Assembly (NCBI GenBank): GCA_900549705.1
Contig: URPI01000084.1
Coordinates: 1 to 9,450, forward strand
Length of the DNA: 9,450 nucleotides
Source of the DNA: an uncultured Eubacteriales bacterium
GTDB taxonomy: Bacteria; Bacillota; Clostridia; Oscillospirales; Oscillospiraceae
Direction of reading: 5' to 3'
Made by a program: the position numbers and the translations under genes. The notes below the pieces were generated by a model. It was not told the origin of the DNA, did not search any database, and saw only the letters and a program-made list of their open reading frames with translations. The first letter of the stretch is position 1; each line of letters begins with the position of its first letter. Shown piece by piece: positions 1 to 6,257 of this stretch.

Positions 1-161
1 CCAAGAGACGCATCACCGTTGGCTGTTCATAAATTATTAGTCAGGACAGTCTACTACAGTGGCGTATACCATTCAATCGGGGTACTGGCGAAAATCCGAG
101 ACTTCGGGCGGATGCTGTCGCCCCTGCGGTTGCGGCGCTGTCGCGTGACGGAAATAATGAA
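1..161 (+). other. Leader/intergenic stretch before eutE with nested inverted repeats
   Basis: No recognisable gene lies here. Frame 3 is open from the window edge to a TAA at 30-32 and could be the last codons of a truncated upstream gene. Frame 1 is open from base 1 to a TGA at 163-165, but its 54 residues resemble no shell or eut protein I know. From 87 to 122 the DNA folds as nested stems: GGCGA (87-91) with TCGCC (118-122), enclosing ATCCG (94-98) with CGGAT (109-113). The string GGCGAAAATCC (87-97) followed by GATGCTGT (111-118) recalls part of the cobalamin-riboswitch core, but a convincing B12 box and the GGGAA element are missing. It could be a degenerate riboswitch, a processing hairpin or simply GC-rich sequence. 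Confidence 0.3.
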
Positions 162-173
162 ATGAGGAATACA

Positions 174-1610
174 ATGGAATTTGATAAAGACTTAGCCGCC
201 CGCCAGGAGGCGCGAGAGCTGGCACGGCAGGCAAAGCTTGCCCAGGAGCGCCTTGCGGAATACTCCCAGGAGCAGCTGGATACCATCGTCCGGGCGGTGG
301 CGGATGCCTTCGTGAAGGAGGCGGTCAGTCTTGCGGAGGAAGCCGTGCAGGAAACCGGCTTCGGCAACATCCGGGACAAGACCACGAAAAACCGCTTTGC
401 AGCGGAAAAGGTGCTTTCCGCCGTGAAAGATATGAAAACCGTGGGGCTTCTCTCCAAAGACCCTGAGAAAAAGCTGTGGGAAATCGGCGTACCCATGGGG
501 GTTATTGCAGCCATCGTCCCCAGCACCAACCCCACCTCTACGGTTTGCTACAAGGCCATTATCGCCTTGAAGGCGGGCTGCTGCATTGTCTTTTCTCCCC
601 ATCCCAAGGCGCATTCCTGCACCCGGCGGGCGGCGGAGCTGATTGCCAGAGCGGCAGAGGCGGCGGGAGCGCCCAAGGGGGCGGGGAGCTGCCTGAGTTA
701 TCCGATGCTCTCAGGATGCCAGGAGCTGATGAGTGCCCCGGAGGTCAGCCTGATTCTCGCCACCGGCGGCCCCGGCATGGTGCGGGCGGCCTATTCCTCC
801 GGCAAGCCCGCCATTGGCGTTGGTGCGGGCAACGGCCCGGCCTATATCCACCACAGCGCGGATGTGCAGCACGCCATCAGCTGCATTGCGGCATCCAAAA
901 CCTTTGATAACGGCACGGTCTGTGCTTCCGAGCAGAGCATCATTGTGGAAAAACGGATGGAGGAAACCGTTTGCCGGGAGGCACAGCGGCAGGGCTTCTA
1001 TTTTATGAATGAAGACGAGGCGGGGAAGCTGGGGAAGCTCCTGTTTAAGCCAACCGGTGGCCTGAACCCGGATGTTGTGGGCAAATCCGCCTTGGTGCTT
1101 TCCAAAATGGCGGGGTTTGACGTACCGCCGGGAACCCGCATCCTGGTTGCCCGGGAGCAGCAGGCAGGCCCCACCCGGCCATATTCCATGGAAAAGCTCT
1201 GCCCGGTGCTGGCCTTCTTCGTCATGGACAGCGAAGATGCCGTGCTCCAAAAGGCGGTGGAGGTGCTTCGTCATGAGGGCAGCGGCCACACCTTTGTGAT
1301 TCACGCCCAGCAGGAGGATGTGATTCGGCGCTTTGCGCTGCGCATTCCCGTGTCCCGCTTTCTGGTCAATGCCCCGGCTGCTTTGGGGGGCATCGGTGCG
1401 GCAACCGGCTTGTTCCCGGCGCTGACCCTGGGCTGCGGCGCGGTGGGGGGCAGCAGCTCCTCCAACAATGTGTCACCCCTGGATTTAATCAACATCCGCC
1501 GGGTGGCCTGGGGACTGGAAGAACCAAAATGCAGCGCCCAGTCTGCGCCGCCGGTGCGTGCGGAACTGGTGGAGCTGCTGGCACAAAAGATTCTGGAACG
1601 GCTGGGGTGA
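174..1610 (+). CDS. eutE: CoA-acylating acetaldehyde dehydrogenase of an ethanolamine microcompartment
   Basis: EutE/PduP-family aldehyde dehydrogenase of 478 aa (E. coli EutE is about 467). It oxidises acetaldehyde with NAD+ and CoA to acetyl-CoA inside the microcompartment lumen. Family marks are the ATGGPGMVRAAYSSGKPAIG segment, GVGAGNGPA, the catalytic cysteine in FDNGTVCASEQS (Cys250 from this start) and the late glycine-rich LGCGAVGGSSSSNN segment. ATG 174 is preferred because GAGGA (164-168) sits 5 bases before it. The in-frame ATG at 162 would add four residues and has only a weak site. After the catalytic domain comes a short Ala/Ser/Pro linker and a final amphipathic helix (VRAELVELLAQKILERLG), the usual shape of an encapsulation peptide. 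E. coli EutE carries its targeting sequence at the N-terminus instead. The gene is followed after 4 bases by pduL. Confidence 0.93.
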   Translation: MEFDKDLAARQEARELARQAKLAQERLAEYSQEQLDTIVRAVADAFVKEAVSLAEEAVQETGFGNIRDKTTKNRFAAEKVLSAVKDMKTVGLLSKDPEKKLWEIGVPMGVIAAIVPSTNPTSTVCYKAIIALKAGCCIVFSPHPKAHSCTRRAAELIARAAEAAGAPKGAGSCLSYPMLSGCQELMSAPEVSLILATGGPGMVRAAYSSGKPAIGVGAGNGPAYIHHSADVQHAISCIAASKTFDNGTVCASEQSIIVEKRMEETVCREAQRQGFYFMNEDEAGKLGKLLFKPTGGLNPDVVGKSALVLSKMAGFDVPPGTRILVAREQQAGPTRPYSMEKLCPVLAFFVMDSEDAVLQKAVEVLRHEGSGHTFVIHAQQEDVIRRFALRIPVSRFLVNAPAALGGIGAATGLFPALTLGCGAVGGSSSSNNVSPLDLINIRRVAWGLEEPKCSAQSAPPVRAELVELLAQKILERLG

Positions 1611-1614
1611 CGGG

Positions 1615-2214
1615 ATGGAGCTTGAGAATCTGGTTCAGGCGGTGACGGACAGCCTGTTTGTGGAGCTGGAAGCCTCTGGCCGTCACGTCCATGTGACCGG
1701 GGAACAGGCGATGACGCTGTTTGGCCATCCCCTGACCCCGGCGCGCCCCCTGTCCCAGCCGGGGCAGTTTTTAGCCCGGGAGCGGGTGACCCTGGTGGGG
1801 GAAAAGGGGGAATTTCGGGACGTGGCGGTGCTGGGGCCGGAGCGGAGGGAAGGGCAGGTGGAAATATCCCTCACCGATGGCCGGGTGCTGGGAATTGCAC
1901 CCCCTGTCCGTCTGTCCGGGGATGTGGAAGGGACACCGGGGATTGTGCTACTTGGCTCGAACGGGCGGGTGGAATTAACCCAGGGGGTGATTGCCGCAAA
2001 GCGGCACATTCACCTGACACCCCGGGCGGCAGCCCATTTCGGCGTGAAGAACGGGGAGAATGTGAAGCTGAAAGCCCTGACCCGGCGACCGGTCATTTTT
2101 GAGGATGTGTCCGTTAGGGTCAGTGAACAGTTCGCGCCCTTTGCCCACCTGGACTATGATGAGGCCAACGCCTGCGGCTTTTGCAAGGGTGACCTGGGGA
2201 GAATCCTCAAATGA
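1615..2214 (+). CDS. pduL: PduL-type phosphate acyltransferase (EutD role)
   Basis: 199-aa PduL-family phosphotransacylase, unrelated to the classical Pta fold. It converts acetyl-CoA plus phosphate to acetyl-phosphate, recycling CoA within the microcompartment and leading to ATP through acetate kinase. The family's repeated beta-barrel halves are marked by GRHVHVT (His24, His26) and KRHIHLT (His131, His133). The later FAHLDYDEANACG segment supplies His178. These histidines match the metal-binding set known for the family. The LSQPGQF segment in the first half is also typical. The first ~18 residues (MELENLVQAVTDSLFVEL) form an amphipathic helix that looks like an N-terminal encapsulation peptide. 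The ATG at 1615 follows the eutE stop by 4 bases; a GGGG run at the end of eutE can serve as ribosome binding site. A longer reading from GTG 1558 would add tryptophan-rich non-family sequence and was rejected. It overlaps the next gene by 4 bases. Confidence 0.93.
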   Translation: MELENLVQAVTDSLFVELEASGRHVHVTGEQAMTLFGHPLTPARPLSQPGQFLARERVTLVGEKGEFRDVAVLGPERREGQVEISLTDGRVLGIAPPVRLSGDVEGTPGIVLLGSNGRVELTQGVIAAKRHIHLTPRAAAHFGVKNGENVKLKALTRRPVIFEDVSVRVSEQFAPFAHLDYDEANACGFCKGDLGRILK

Positions 2215-2609
2215 CCCCGGCGCTGCTGATTGGTCGGGAGCCGGGGCAGGAATTGGGCTACTGCTATGTGACGGAGCCACCCTACGAGGCTGTGGTCATT
2301 GGCTCCCTGAGCCTGGGGCAGCTGCTGCGGTTTCGGGAGGAGCGGGTGCTGGAAGCCCTGGCGCAAGGCAAGCAGGTGCTGCTGTATACCCCCGGACTGC
2401 CCCAGGTACCACGCAACCGGGCGCTGGCGGGCAGCCTTGCCTCTGCCCAGCGGGAGCTGAAAAACTGGGGCGTGCTGTTCACGGACGGTGGCCGGAAGCG
2501 GCTTGTCACCGCAGAGGAAGCCAGACGGCTGCGGCAGCGGGGGGAGCGCCCTGGCTTTGATGCCGTGCTGACCCCCCTGGCAAAGGAAATTTTGGAGGGA
2601 AACCATTGA
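2211..2609 (+). CDS. Ethanolamine-operon conserved protein of unknown function
   Basis: 132-aa soluble protein without signal peptide or membrane segment. It appears to be the Firmicute-specific 'ethanolamine utilization hypothetical' family (the type described by TIGR02536) that sits beside pduL/eutD and eutN in Gram-positive eut loci and is missing from proteobacterial ones. This is recognition by position and sequence character, not by search. The N-terminal half (about residues 8-65) alternates hydrophobic strands and helices: YEAVVIGSLSLGQLLRF, then a helix, then GKQVLLYTPGLP. This resembles a Rossmann/flavoprotein-like alpha/beta fold, which is inference. The C-terminal part is basic with Arg-rich helices around residues 96-115. 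The ATG overlaps the pduL stop (ATGA) and GGGGAG lies just upstream, so translation is probably coupled. Its biochemical job is not known to me. Confidence 0.75.
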   Translation: MTPALLIGREPGQELGYCYVTEPPYEAVVIGSLSLGQLLRFREERVLEALAQGKQVLLYTPGLPQVPRNRALAGSLASAQRELKNWGVLFTDGGRKRLVTAEEARRLRQRGERPGFDAVLTPLAKEILEGNH

Positions 2610-2854
2610 AAATCGGTAATGTTATAGGTTCCATTTGGGCAACCCGCAAGGCGCAGTGTCTTCAGGGGCAGACCTTTTTGGTGGTGCGCACCGGGGAAGA
2701 GGAGCTGGTGGCTGCTGACCAGGTGGGAGCGGGACCCGGCGACCGGGTGCTGCTGGCAACCGGAACCGTCGCCTCCCGCTACTGTATGGATGCCCCGGTG
2801 GATGCGGCGGTGGTTGCCATTGTGGATGACGGAAAGAAGCATACGGAGGGATAA
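2606..2854 (+). CDS. eutN: EutN/CcmL-family microcompartment vertex protein
   Basis: 82-aa single-domain member of the EutN/CcmL (Pfam BMC vertex) family, which forms pentamers that close the vertices of the polyhedral shell. The start MKIGNVIGSIWATRKAQCL is the classic first strand of the family (xxGxVxGxVVaTxK). It is followed by the GQTFLVV strand, DQVGAGPGDRVLLATG (the conserved glycine-rich GxGDxVLxxxG turn) and DAAVVAIVD, the conserved closing strand. The start codon is TTG, overlapping the preceding stop as TTGA. GGAGGG (2595-2600) lies upstream at normal distance. An ATG alternative would delete the conserved first strand. The next gene starts 3 bases after its TAA. Confidence 0.93.
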   Translation: MKIGNVIGSIWATRKAQCLQGQTFLVVRTGEEELVAADQVGAGPGDRVLLATGTVASRYCMDAPVDAAVVAIVDDGKKHTEG

Positions 2855-2857
2855 AAT

Positions 2858-3940
2858 ATGTCTGCTGACCGACTGCTGATTGTGCTGATGGCGGTGTTTG
2901 CCGTGCTGGGCGCGGCGGACAGAATTGCAGGCAATCGCTTTGGCATTGGTCAGGAGTTTGAAAGCGGCATTCTTGCCATGGGGTCTCTGGCGCTAGCTAT
3001 GGTGGGCATTGTCTGCCTTGCCCCGGTGCTGGCGGCGGTGCTGCGGCCAGCGGTGGTGCCGGTGTTTCATCTTCTGGGGGCGGATGCGGCCATGTTTGCC
3101 GGTTCCATTCTGGCCTGTGACATGGGCGGCGGAGTGCTGGCGCGGGAGCTGACGGAGGACCCCCAGGCTGCCGCCCTGGGCGGGGTCATCGTTGGCTCCA
3201 TGCTGGGGGCGACCGTCGTATTCACCATTCCGGTTGCCATGGGCATTTTGCAGGAGGAGGATCGCCCCTATATGGCAAAGGGTGTTCTGTGCGGCATTGT
3301 CACCATTCCGGTGGGGGTGCTGGTGGGCGGCCTGGTGGCCGGATTCCCGGTGGGGATGGTGCTGCGCAATCTCATCCCCATTGTGCTCCTGGCAATTCTG
3401 ATTGCCTTGGGGCTGTGGAAAGCGGAGAAGAAAATGATTGAGGGCTTCGCCATCTTTGGAAAAGGGGTGGTGGCCGTCATCACGGTAGGGCTGGCGGCGG
3501 CCATTGTAAAGGCATTGACGGGCGCTGCCTTGATTCCCGGCATGGCGGATATTTCCGAGGGCTTTCAGACGGTGGGAAGCATCGCCATTGTGCTGGCGGG
3601 AGCCTTCCCCCTGGTGGCGGTGGTTACCCGCCTGCTGCAAAAGCCCCTGCTGGCCGTCGGGAAAAAGCTGGGCATCAACGATGCGGCGGCGGCGGGACTG
3701 ATTGCCAGCCTTGCCAATTCCATTGCCACCTTTGGCATGGTCAAGGATATGAATCCCCGGGGAAAGGTGGTCAATGTTGCCTTTGCAGTGTCGGCGGCCT
3801 TTGTGTTTGGTGACCACCTGGGCTTTACCGCGGGCTTTGCGCCGGAGCTGCTGCCGGCCATGATTGCAGGGAAGCTGGCCGGCGGCATCAGTGCGGTGGC
3901 GGTTGCCATGGCGCTGACCAGAGGAGAAGAACGTTCATAA
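2858..3940 (+). CDS. eutH: EutH ethanolamine permease
   Basis: 360-aa very hydrophobic integral membrane protein of the EutH family, which facilitates ethanolamine entry when external concentration is low or pH is acidic. About 10-11 membrane segments can be seen, beginning at residues 5-20 and ending near 335-355. Family landmarks include AMGSLALAMVGIVCLAP, the acidic/glycine CDMGGG stretch, SLANSIATFGMV and the GDHLGFTAGF segment near the C-terminus. It is shorter than E. coli EutH (about 408 aa) but fits Gram-positive members. GGAGGG (2845-2850) with a 7-base spacer fixes the ATG. It is the last gene of the operon: the bidirectional terminator follows 151 bases later, and no eutQ is present after it. 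Confidence 0.94.
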   Translation: MSADRLLIVLMAVFAVLGAADRIAGNRFGIGQEFESGILAMGSLALAMVGIVCLAPVLAAVLRPAVVPVFHLLGADAAMFAGSILACDMGGGVLARELTEDPQAAALGGVIVGSMLGATVVFTIPVAMGILQEEDRPYMAKGVLCGIVTIPVGVLVGGLVAGFPVGMVLRNLIPIVLLAILIALGLWKAEKKMIEGFAIFGKGVVAVITVGLAAAIVKALTGAALIPGMADISEGFQTVGSIAIVLAGAFPLVAVVTRLLQKPLLAVGKKLGINDAAAAGLIASLANSIATFGMVKDMNPRGKVVNVAFAVSAAFVFGDHLGFTAGFAPELLPAMIAGKLAGGISAVAVAMALTRGEERS

Positions 3941-4091
3941 TTTGGCCGTATTTTGTTTTCAAATCTGTTATTGGACGTTCAAAACCCCGGGATATTCTAA
4001 AAACAAGAAAGGTTGCGGAAGCCGTGAGCCGCTCCCTTTCTCATCGTAGACCCCTCTTTTCTACCTCTCTTCTTTCTAACCCCTTTTGCTG
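3941..4091. other. Gene-free 3' spacer of the eut operon
   Basis: About 150 bases between the eutH stop and the terminator hold no credible ORF, promoter or RNA gene. The sequence drops sharply in GC compared with eutH. Confidence 0.6.
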
Positions 4092-4122
4092 AAAACCCCG
4101 CTGCAAAATGCAGCGGGGTTTT
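4092..4122. terminator. Bidirectional rho-independent terminator between eutH and the hemolysin III gene
   Basis: Perfect 14-bp stem (4092-4105 with 4109-4122) and AAA loop. The GC core CCCCGCTGC/GCAGCGGGG is flanked by four A on one side and four T on the other, so both strands read as a hairpin with a short U tail. It can end the eut transcript on + and the hemolysin III transcript on -. Confidence 0.92.
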
Positions 4123-4159
4123 CGTTGGTGTGTCTTGGTGTGTCGGGAAAAATGAAATT

Positions 4160-4840
4160 TTAAACCGCGTACAGCAGCACGGCAAAGAATTGCAGCACAC
4201 TGCCCAGCACCACAAAGATGTGGAACACGGAGTGCATCCATCTTTTTTTGGAGCCGATGCCATACATCACTGCGCCAATGGTATAGGCGATGCCGCCCCA
4301 CAGCAGGAACAGGAAGCCGTTTTTTGTGAGCACGGTATAGGTCTGCCGCGCGAAGGGGATAATGGCCCAGCCCAAGCCGATGTAACACACCATGGACAGC
4401 ACCCGATATTTTTTGAGGTCGATGGCGGTGAGCACTGTGGCGAAAATTGCCATGATCCACTCAAAGGCAAATATGCCCCACCCCAGCCTGGGGTACATGG
4501 GGCGCAGGGCGGACAGCGCCATCACGGTATAGGTTCCTGCAATCATGGAATAGATGGTGCAGTGGTCAATCACCTGCATGACTTTCTTGCCCATGCCGGC
4601 GGGCATACCGTGGTACACGCTGGAAACGGTATACAGGGCAATCATGGTTACGCCATAGATAACGGACGAGATGATGCCATAGACATTTTTATGCCGTGCC
4701 GCAAAGACAACACACAGCGCCAGCGCCGCCACGGAAAAGGCACCCCCGATGATATGGGTGGTGGTATTCAAAATTTCTTCCCCGCGGGTGTAGTCCGGGA
4801 GAATGCGGTCACATAATTTGGTTCGGTTGACTCTGGTCAT
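4160..4840 (-). CDS. Hemolysin III / PAQR-family membrane protein
   Basis: 226-aa seven-transmembrane protein of the bacterial hemolysin III (HlyIII/YqfA) branch of the PAQR superfamily. Family motifs are THIIGGAFS near residue 28, SSVYHG near residue 73, DHCTIYSMIAGTYT near residue 92 and HSVFHIFVVLGS near residue 203. These contain the histidines, serine and aspartate that form the metal site in PAQR proteins. Despite the family name a real haemolytic role is doubtful; members are linked to membrane lipid homeostasis. A clear AGGAGG site (complement of 4850-4855) lies 9 bases before the ATG. A TATCAT box (complement of 4875-4880) is a possible -10 without a good -35. It converges on eutH and shares its terminator; no functional link to eut is visible. 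Confidence 0.9.
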   Translation of the reverse strand: MTRVNRTKLCDRILPDYTRGEEILNTTTHIIGGAFSVAALALCVVFAARHKNVYGIISSVIYGVTMIALYTVSSVYHGMPAGMGKKVMQVIDHCTIYSMIAGTYTVMALSALRPMYPRLGWGIFAFEWIMAIFATVLTAIDLKKYRVLSMVCYIGLGWAIIPFARQTYTVLTKNGFLFLLWGGIAYTIGAVMYGIGSKKRWMHSVFHIFVVLGSVLQFFAVLLYAV

Positions 4841-4939
4841 GATGCTTTGCCTCCTGGCTTCTTAGATTACTTTTATGATACCTCTGTGCCATGAAAAATG
4901 CACCCTACACCTGCTGCCATTCCCTCTCCGCCCGGTATT

Positions 4940-4983
4940 TCTCCTGCCACTCCGCCCTGTAGAGCCACTCTACTGCCAGGAGA
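4940..4983. repeat. Two-tier inverted repeat in the hemolysin III-lysA intergenic region
   Basis: Outer arms TCTCCTG (4940-4946) and CAGGAGA (4977-4983) enclose a second hairpin, GTAGAG (4959-4964), loop CCA, CTCTAC (4968-4973). No T tract follows on either strand, so it is not an obvious terminator. The surrounding 4861-5010 spacer has no credible gene. It may be a leader structure or a small repeat scar. Confidence 0.4.
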
Positions 4984-5018
4984 GTTGGATTCTATTGGCG
5001 GATAAGCACAAAAAATTG

Positions 5019-5047
5019 TTGACAACTTGTGCATTTTCCACTAGTAT
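5019..5047 (+). promoter_or_regulatory. Sigma-A promoter of the lysA remnant
   Basis: Perfect -35 TTGACA (5019-5024), 17-base spacer, and -10 TAGTAT (5042-5047, 4 of 6 to consensus), continuing into AAA. The -35 lies inside the small palindrome GTTGACAAC (5018-5026), which could be an operator. The ATG of the broken gene follows about 60 bases later. Confidence 0.7.
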
Positions 5048-5110
5048 AAAAGAAAAACAGATGTATCGCTCCTGTGGACACAGACGCGCAGCAGAAAGAG
5101 GACGCACACC

Positions 5111-5625
5111 ATGAAAAAAACCGCATTCCTGACCCTGGACAAAGCCATGGAAATCACGGCGTGGCGATTTTCACGGAGTTGGGGCGGTTTATGCTGGCTC
5201 CTTATGGCCACCTGGTTTCCACCGTGCTGCACCAGAAGCACATCTACCGGGAGTATGTGGGGCTGGATGCCTGCGCCGCTGACCTGATGCGTCCGGCCAT
5301 GTATGGCGCGTATCACCACATCACCGTGCTGGGCAAGGAGGATGCCATCCTCGACCATGTGTATGATGTGATTGGCGGCCTGTGCGAGAACAACGACAAG
5401 TTTGCCATTGAGCGCAGCCTGCCCCAAATCAACGTGGGGGACATTGTGGTGATTCACGATACCGGTGCTCACGGCTATTCCATGGGCTACAATTATAACG
5501 GAAAGCTTCGTTCCGCCGAGGTGCTGCTGAAAGAGGACGGCTCTTTCCAGCTTATCCGCCGGGCGGAAACCCCCATGGACTATTTTGCAACACTGGACGT
5601 GACGGAGTTCCAGTTTCATAACTAA
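5111..5625 (+). pseudogene. lysA: lysA (diaminopimelate decarboxylase) with large internal deletion and frameshift
   Basis: Both ends of a LysA gene are present but the middle is gone. From ATG 5111, preceded by AAAGAGGA (5095-5102), frame 2 reads MKKTAFLTLDKAMEIT, a normal LysA N-terminus, and then meets a stop at 5285-5287. From about 5155 a different frame reads the C-terminal part of LysA to TAA 5623: FTELGRFMLAPYG, RPAMYGAYHHITV, GLCENNDKFAI, IHDTGAHGYSMGYNYNGKL and RRAETPMDYFA. The enzyme makes L-lysine from meso-diaminopimelate with PLP and is normally about 420 aa. Here about 250 residues are missing, including the N-terminal barrel with the PLP-binding lysine, so no activity is expected. 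Reading from GTG 5074 joins unrelated residues to the C-terminal part and is probably not a real start. The retained coding sequence is otherwise clean, suggesting a recent event or an assembly artefact. Confidence 0.88.
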
Positions 5626-5632
5626 AAACCGG

Positions 5633-5662
5633 TTGGGCAGGGGGAAATCTCCTGCCCAATTT
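5633..5662 (+). terminator. Hairpin terminator after the lysA remnant
   Basis: TTGGGCAGG (5633-5641) pairs with CCTGCCCAA (5651-5659). The stem can extend by a G-T and a G-C pair, leaving loop GAAAT. It is followed by TTT and AT-rich sequence. It stands 7 bases after the lysA stop and probably ended the original lysA transcript. Confidence 0.7.
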
Positions 5663-5667
5663 ACATA

Positions 5668-5684
5668 TTGTTAATAATTAACAA
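5668..5684. promoter_or_regulatory. 17-bp AT-rich palindrome resembling a Rex operator
   Basis: TTGTTAA, three bases (TAA), TTAACAA: a perfect dyad. The redox repressor Rex of Firmicutes recognises TTGTTAA-N4-TTAACAA, so both half-sites match fully but the spacer is one base shorter. It lies 75 bases upstream of the -10 of the CBS-protein gene. That is far for simple repression, and the element could also be a chance AT-rich dyad behind the terminator. Confidence 0.4.
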
Positions 5685-5755
5685 ATATACGGGTGACTTT
5701 TTGGAAGCAACTGAGCAAAATAACAAAAAATATTCATGCTTTTCCATCTCCATTG

Positions 5756-5764
5756 TGATATAAT
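5756..5764 (+). promoter_or_regulatory. Extended -10 promoter of the CBS-domain gene
   Basis: TGATATAAT gives the extended TGn motif plus a perfect TATAAT (5759-5764). No good -35 is seen at 17 bases; TTCATG (5733-5738) is a poor candidate at 20. The extended -10 could compensate. The leader to the ATG would be about 45 bases. Confidence 0.7.
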
Positions 5765-5817
5765 AAATAAACGGAGAGACCGGCAGTTCAGCCGATCAAG
5801 GAGAAGGAGAACCGTAA

Positions 5818-6231
5818 ATGAATAATATTTTGTTCTTTTTGCTGCCCAAGGCGATGTGTGCATACCTGTACGATGATTATACCGTTCGACAAGCGCTGGA
5901 AAAAATGGAAGCCGCCGGCTATCAGGCACTGCCCATCCTGAACCGCCGGGGAGAATACCGGGGAACCCTCACCGAAGGAGATTTACTGTGGGCCATGAAA
6001 AATGTGTGCTACATGGATATGCGTCAGGCGGAGGCGCACCGCATCATGGAAATCTACCGCCGCAAGGACAATGTCCCCGTGCGGGTCACCACCTCCATGC
6101 ATGAGCTGATTGACCGGGCCTCCACCCAGAATTTTGTTCCCGTGGTGGATGACAAGGATGCCTTTATCGGCATCGTCAAGCGCTCCTCCATCGTGCAGTA
6201 CTGCAAGCAGACCCTGTTTGCAGAGGATTGA
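5818..6231 (+). CDS. Small tandem CBS-domain protein, possible nucleotide sensor
   Basis: 137-aa cytoplasmic protein made almost only of two CBS domains, about residues 8-61 and 80-133. Each ends in the typical strand-turn-helix: LPILNRRGEYRGTLTEGDLL in the first and VPVVDDKDAFIGIVKRSSIV in the second. CBS pairs bind adenine nucleotides (AMP, ATP, SAM, c-di-AMP). Stand-alone pairs of this size include the c-di-AMP-binding CbpB/DarB proteins of Listeria and Bacillus, but I cannot tell the ligand here. Two purine-rich ribosome binding motifs (AAGGAG at 5804-5809 nearest, 8-base spacer) and the extended -10 promoter support this start. It is monocistronic, between the lysA terminator and a repeat-rich spacer. 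A 6-bp hairpin (6230-6235 with 6239-6244) overlaps the stop codon but lacks a T tract. Confidence 0.88.
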   Translation: MNNILFFLLPKAMCAYLYDDYTVRQALEKMEAAGYQALPILNRRGEYRGTLTEGDLLWAMKNVCYMDMRQAEAHRIMEIYRRKDNVPVRVTTSMHELIDRASTQNFVPVVDDKDAFIGIVKRSSIVQYCKQTLFAED

Positions 6232-6257
6232 CCGCAGTGCGGTCGGACAGTGACGCG

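Noticed and set aside
36..64. AGTCAGGA on + and CGCCACTGT on - as riboswitch B12-box and core
   Set aside because: They lie on opposite strands and in the wrong order for one cobalamin riboswitch.
1..165. Frame-1 open stretch ending TGA 163-165 that overlaps ATG 162 as ATGA
   Set aside because: Its 54 residues resemble no eut or shell protein, and ATG 174 has the better ribosome binding site; an open run of this length is not rare in GC-rich DNA.
41..535. Long minus-strand open frames across eutE, pduL and eutH
   Set aside because: They are low-complexity or His/Arg/Ser-rich shadow translations of well-supported + strand genes in GC-rich DNA.
4130..4816. 228-aa + strand open frame opposite the hemolysin III gene
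   Set aside because: It is a His/Gly-rich antisense reading; the minus strand encodes all PAQR motifs and has an AGGAGG site.
5074..5154. GTG 5074 as start of a functional 183-aa lysA-like protein
   Set aside because: The first ~27 residues are the out-of-frame reading of the leader and of the true LysA N-terminus; the PLP-lysine domain is absent.
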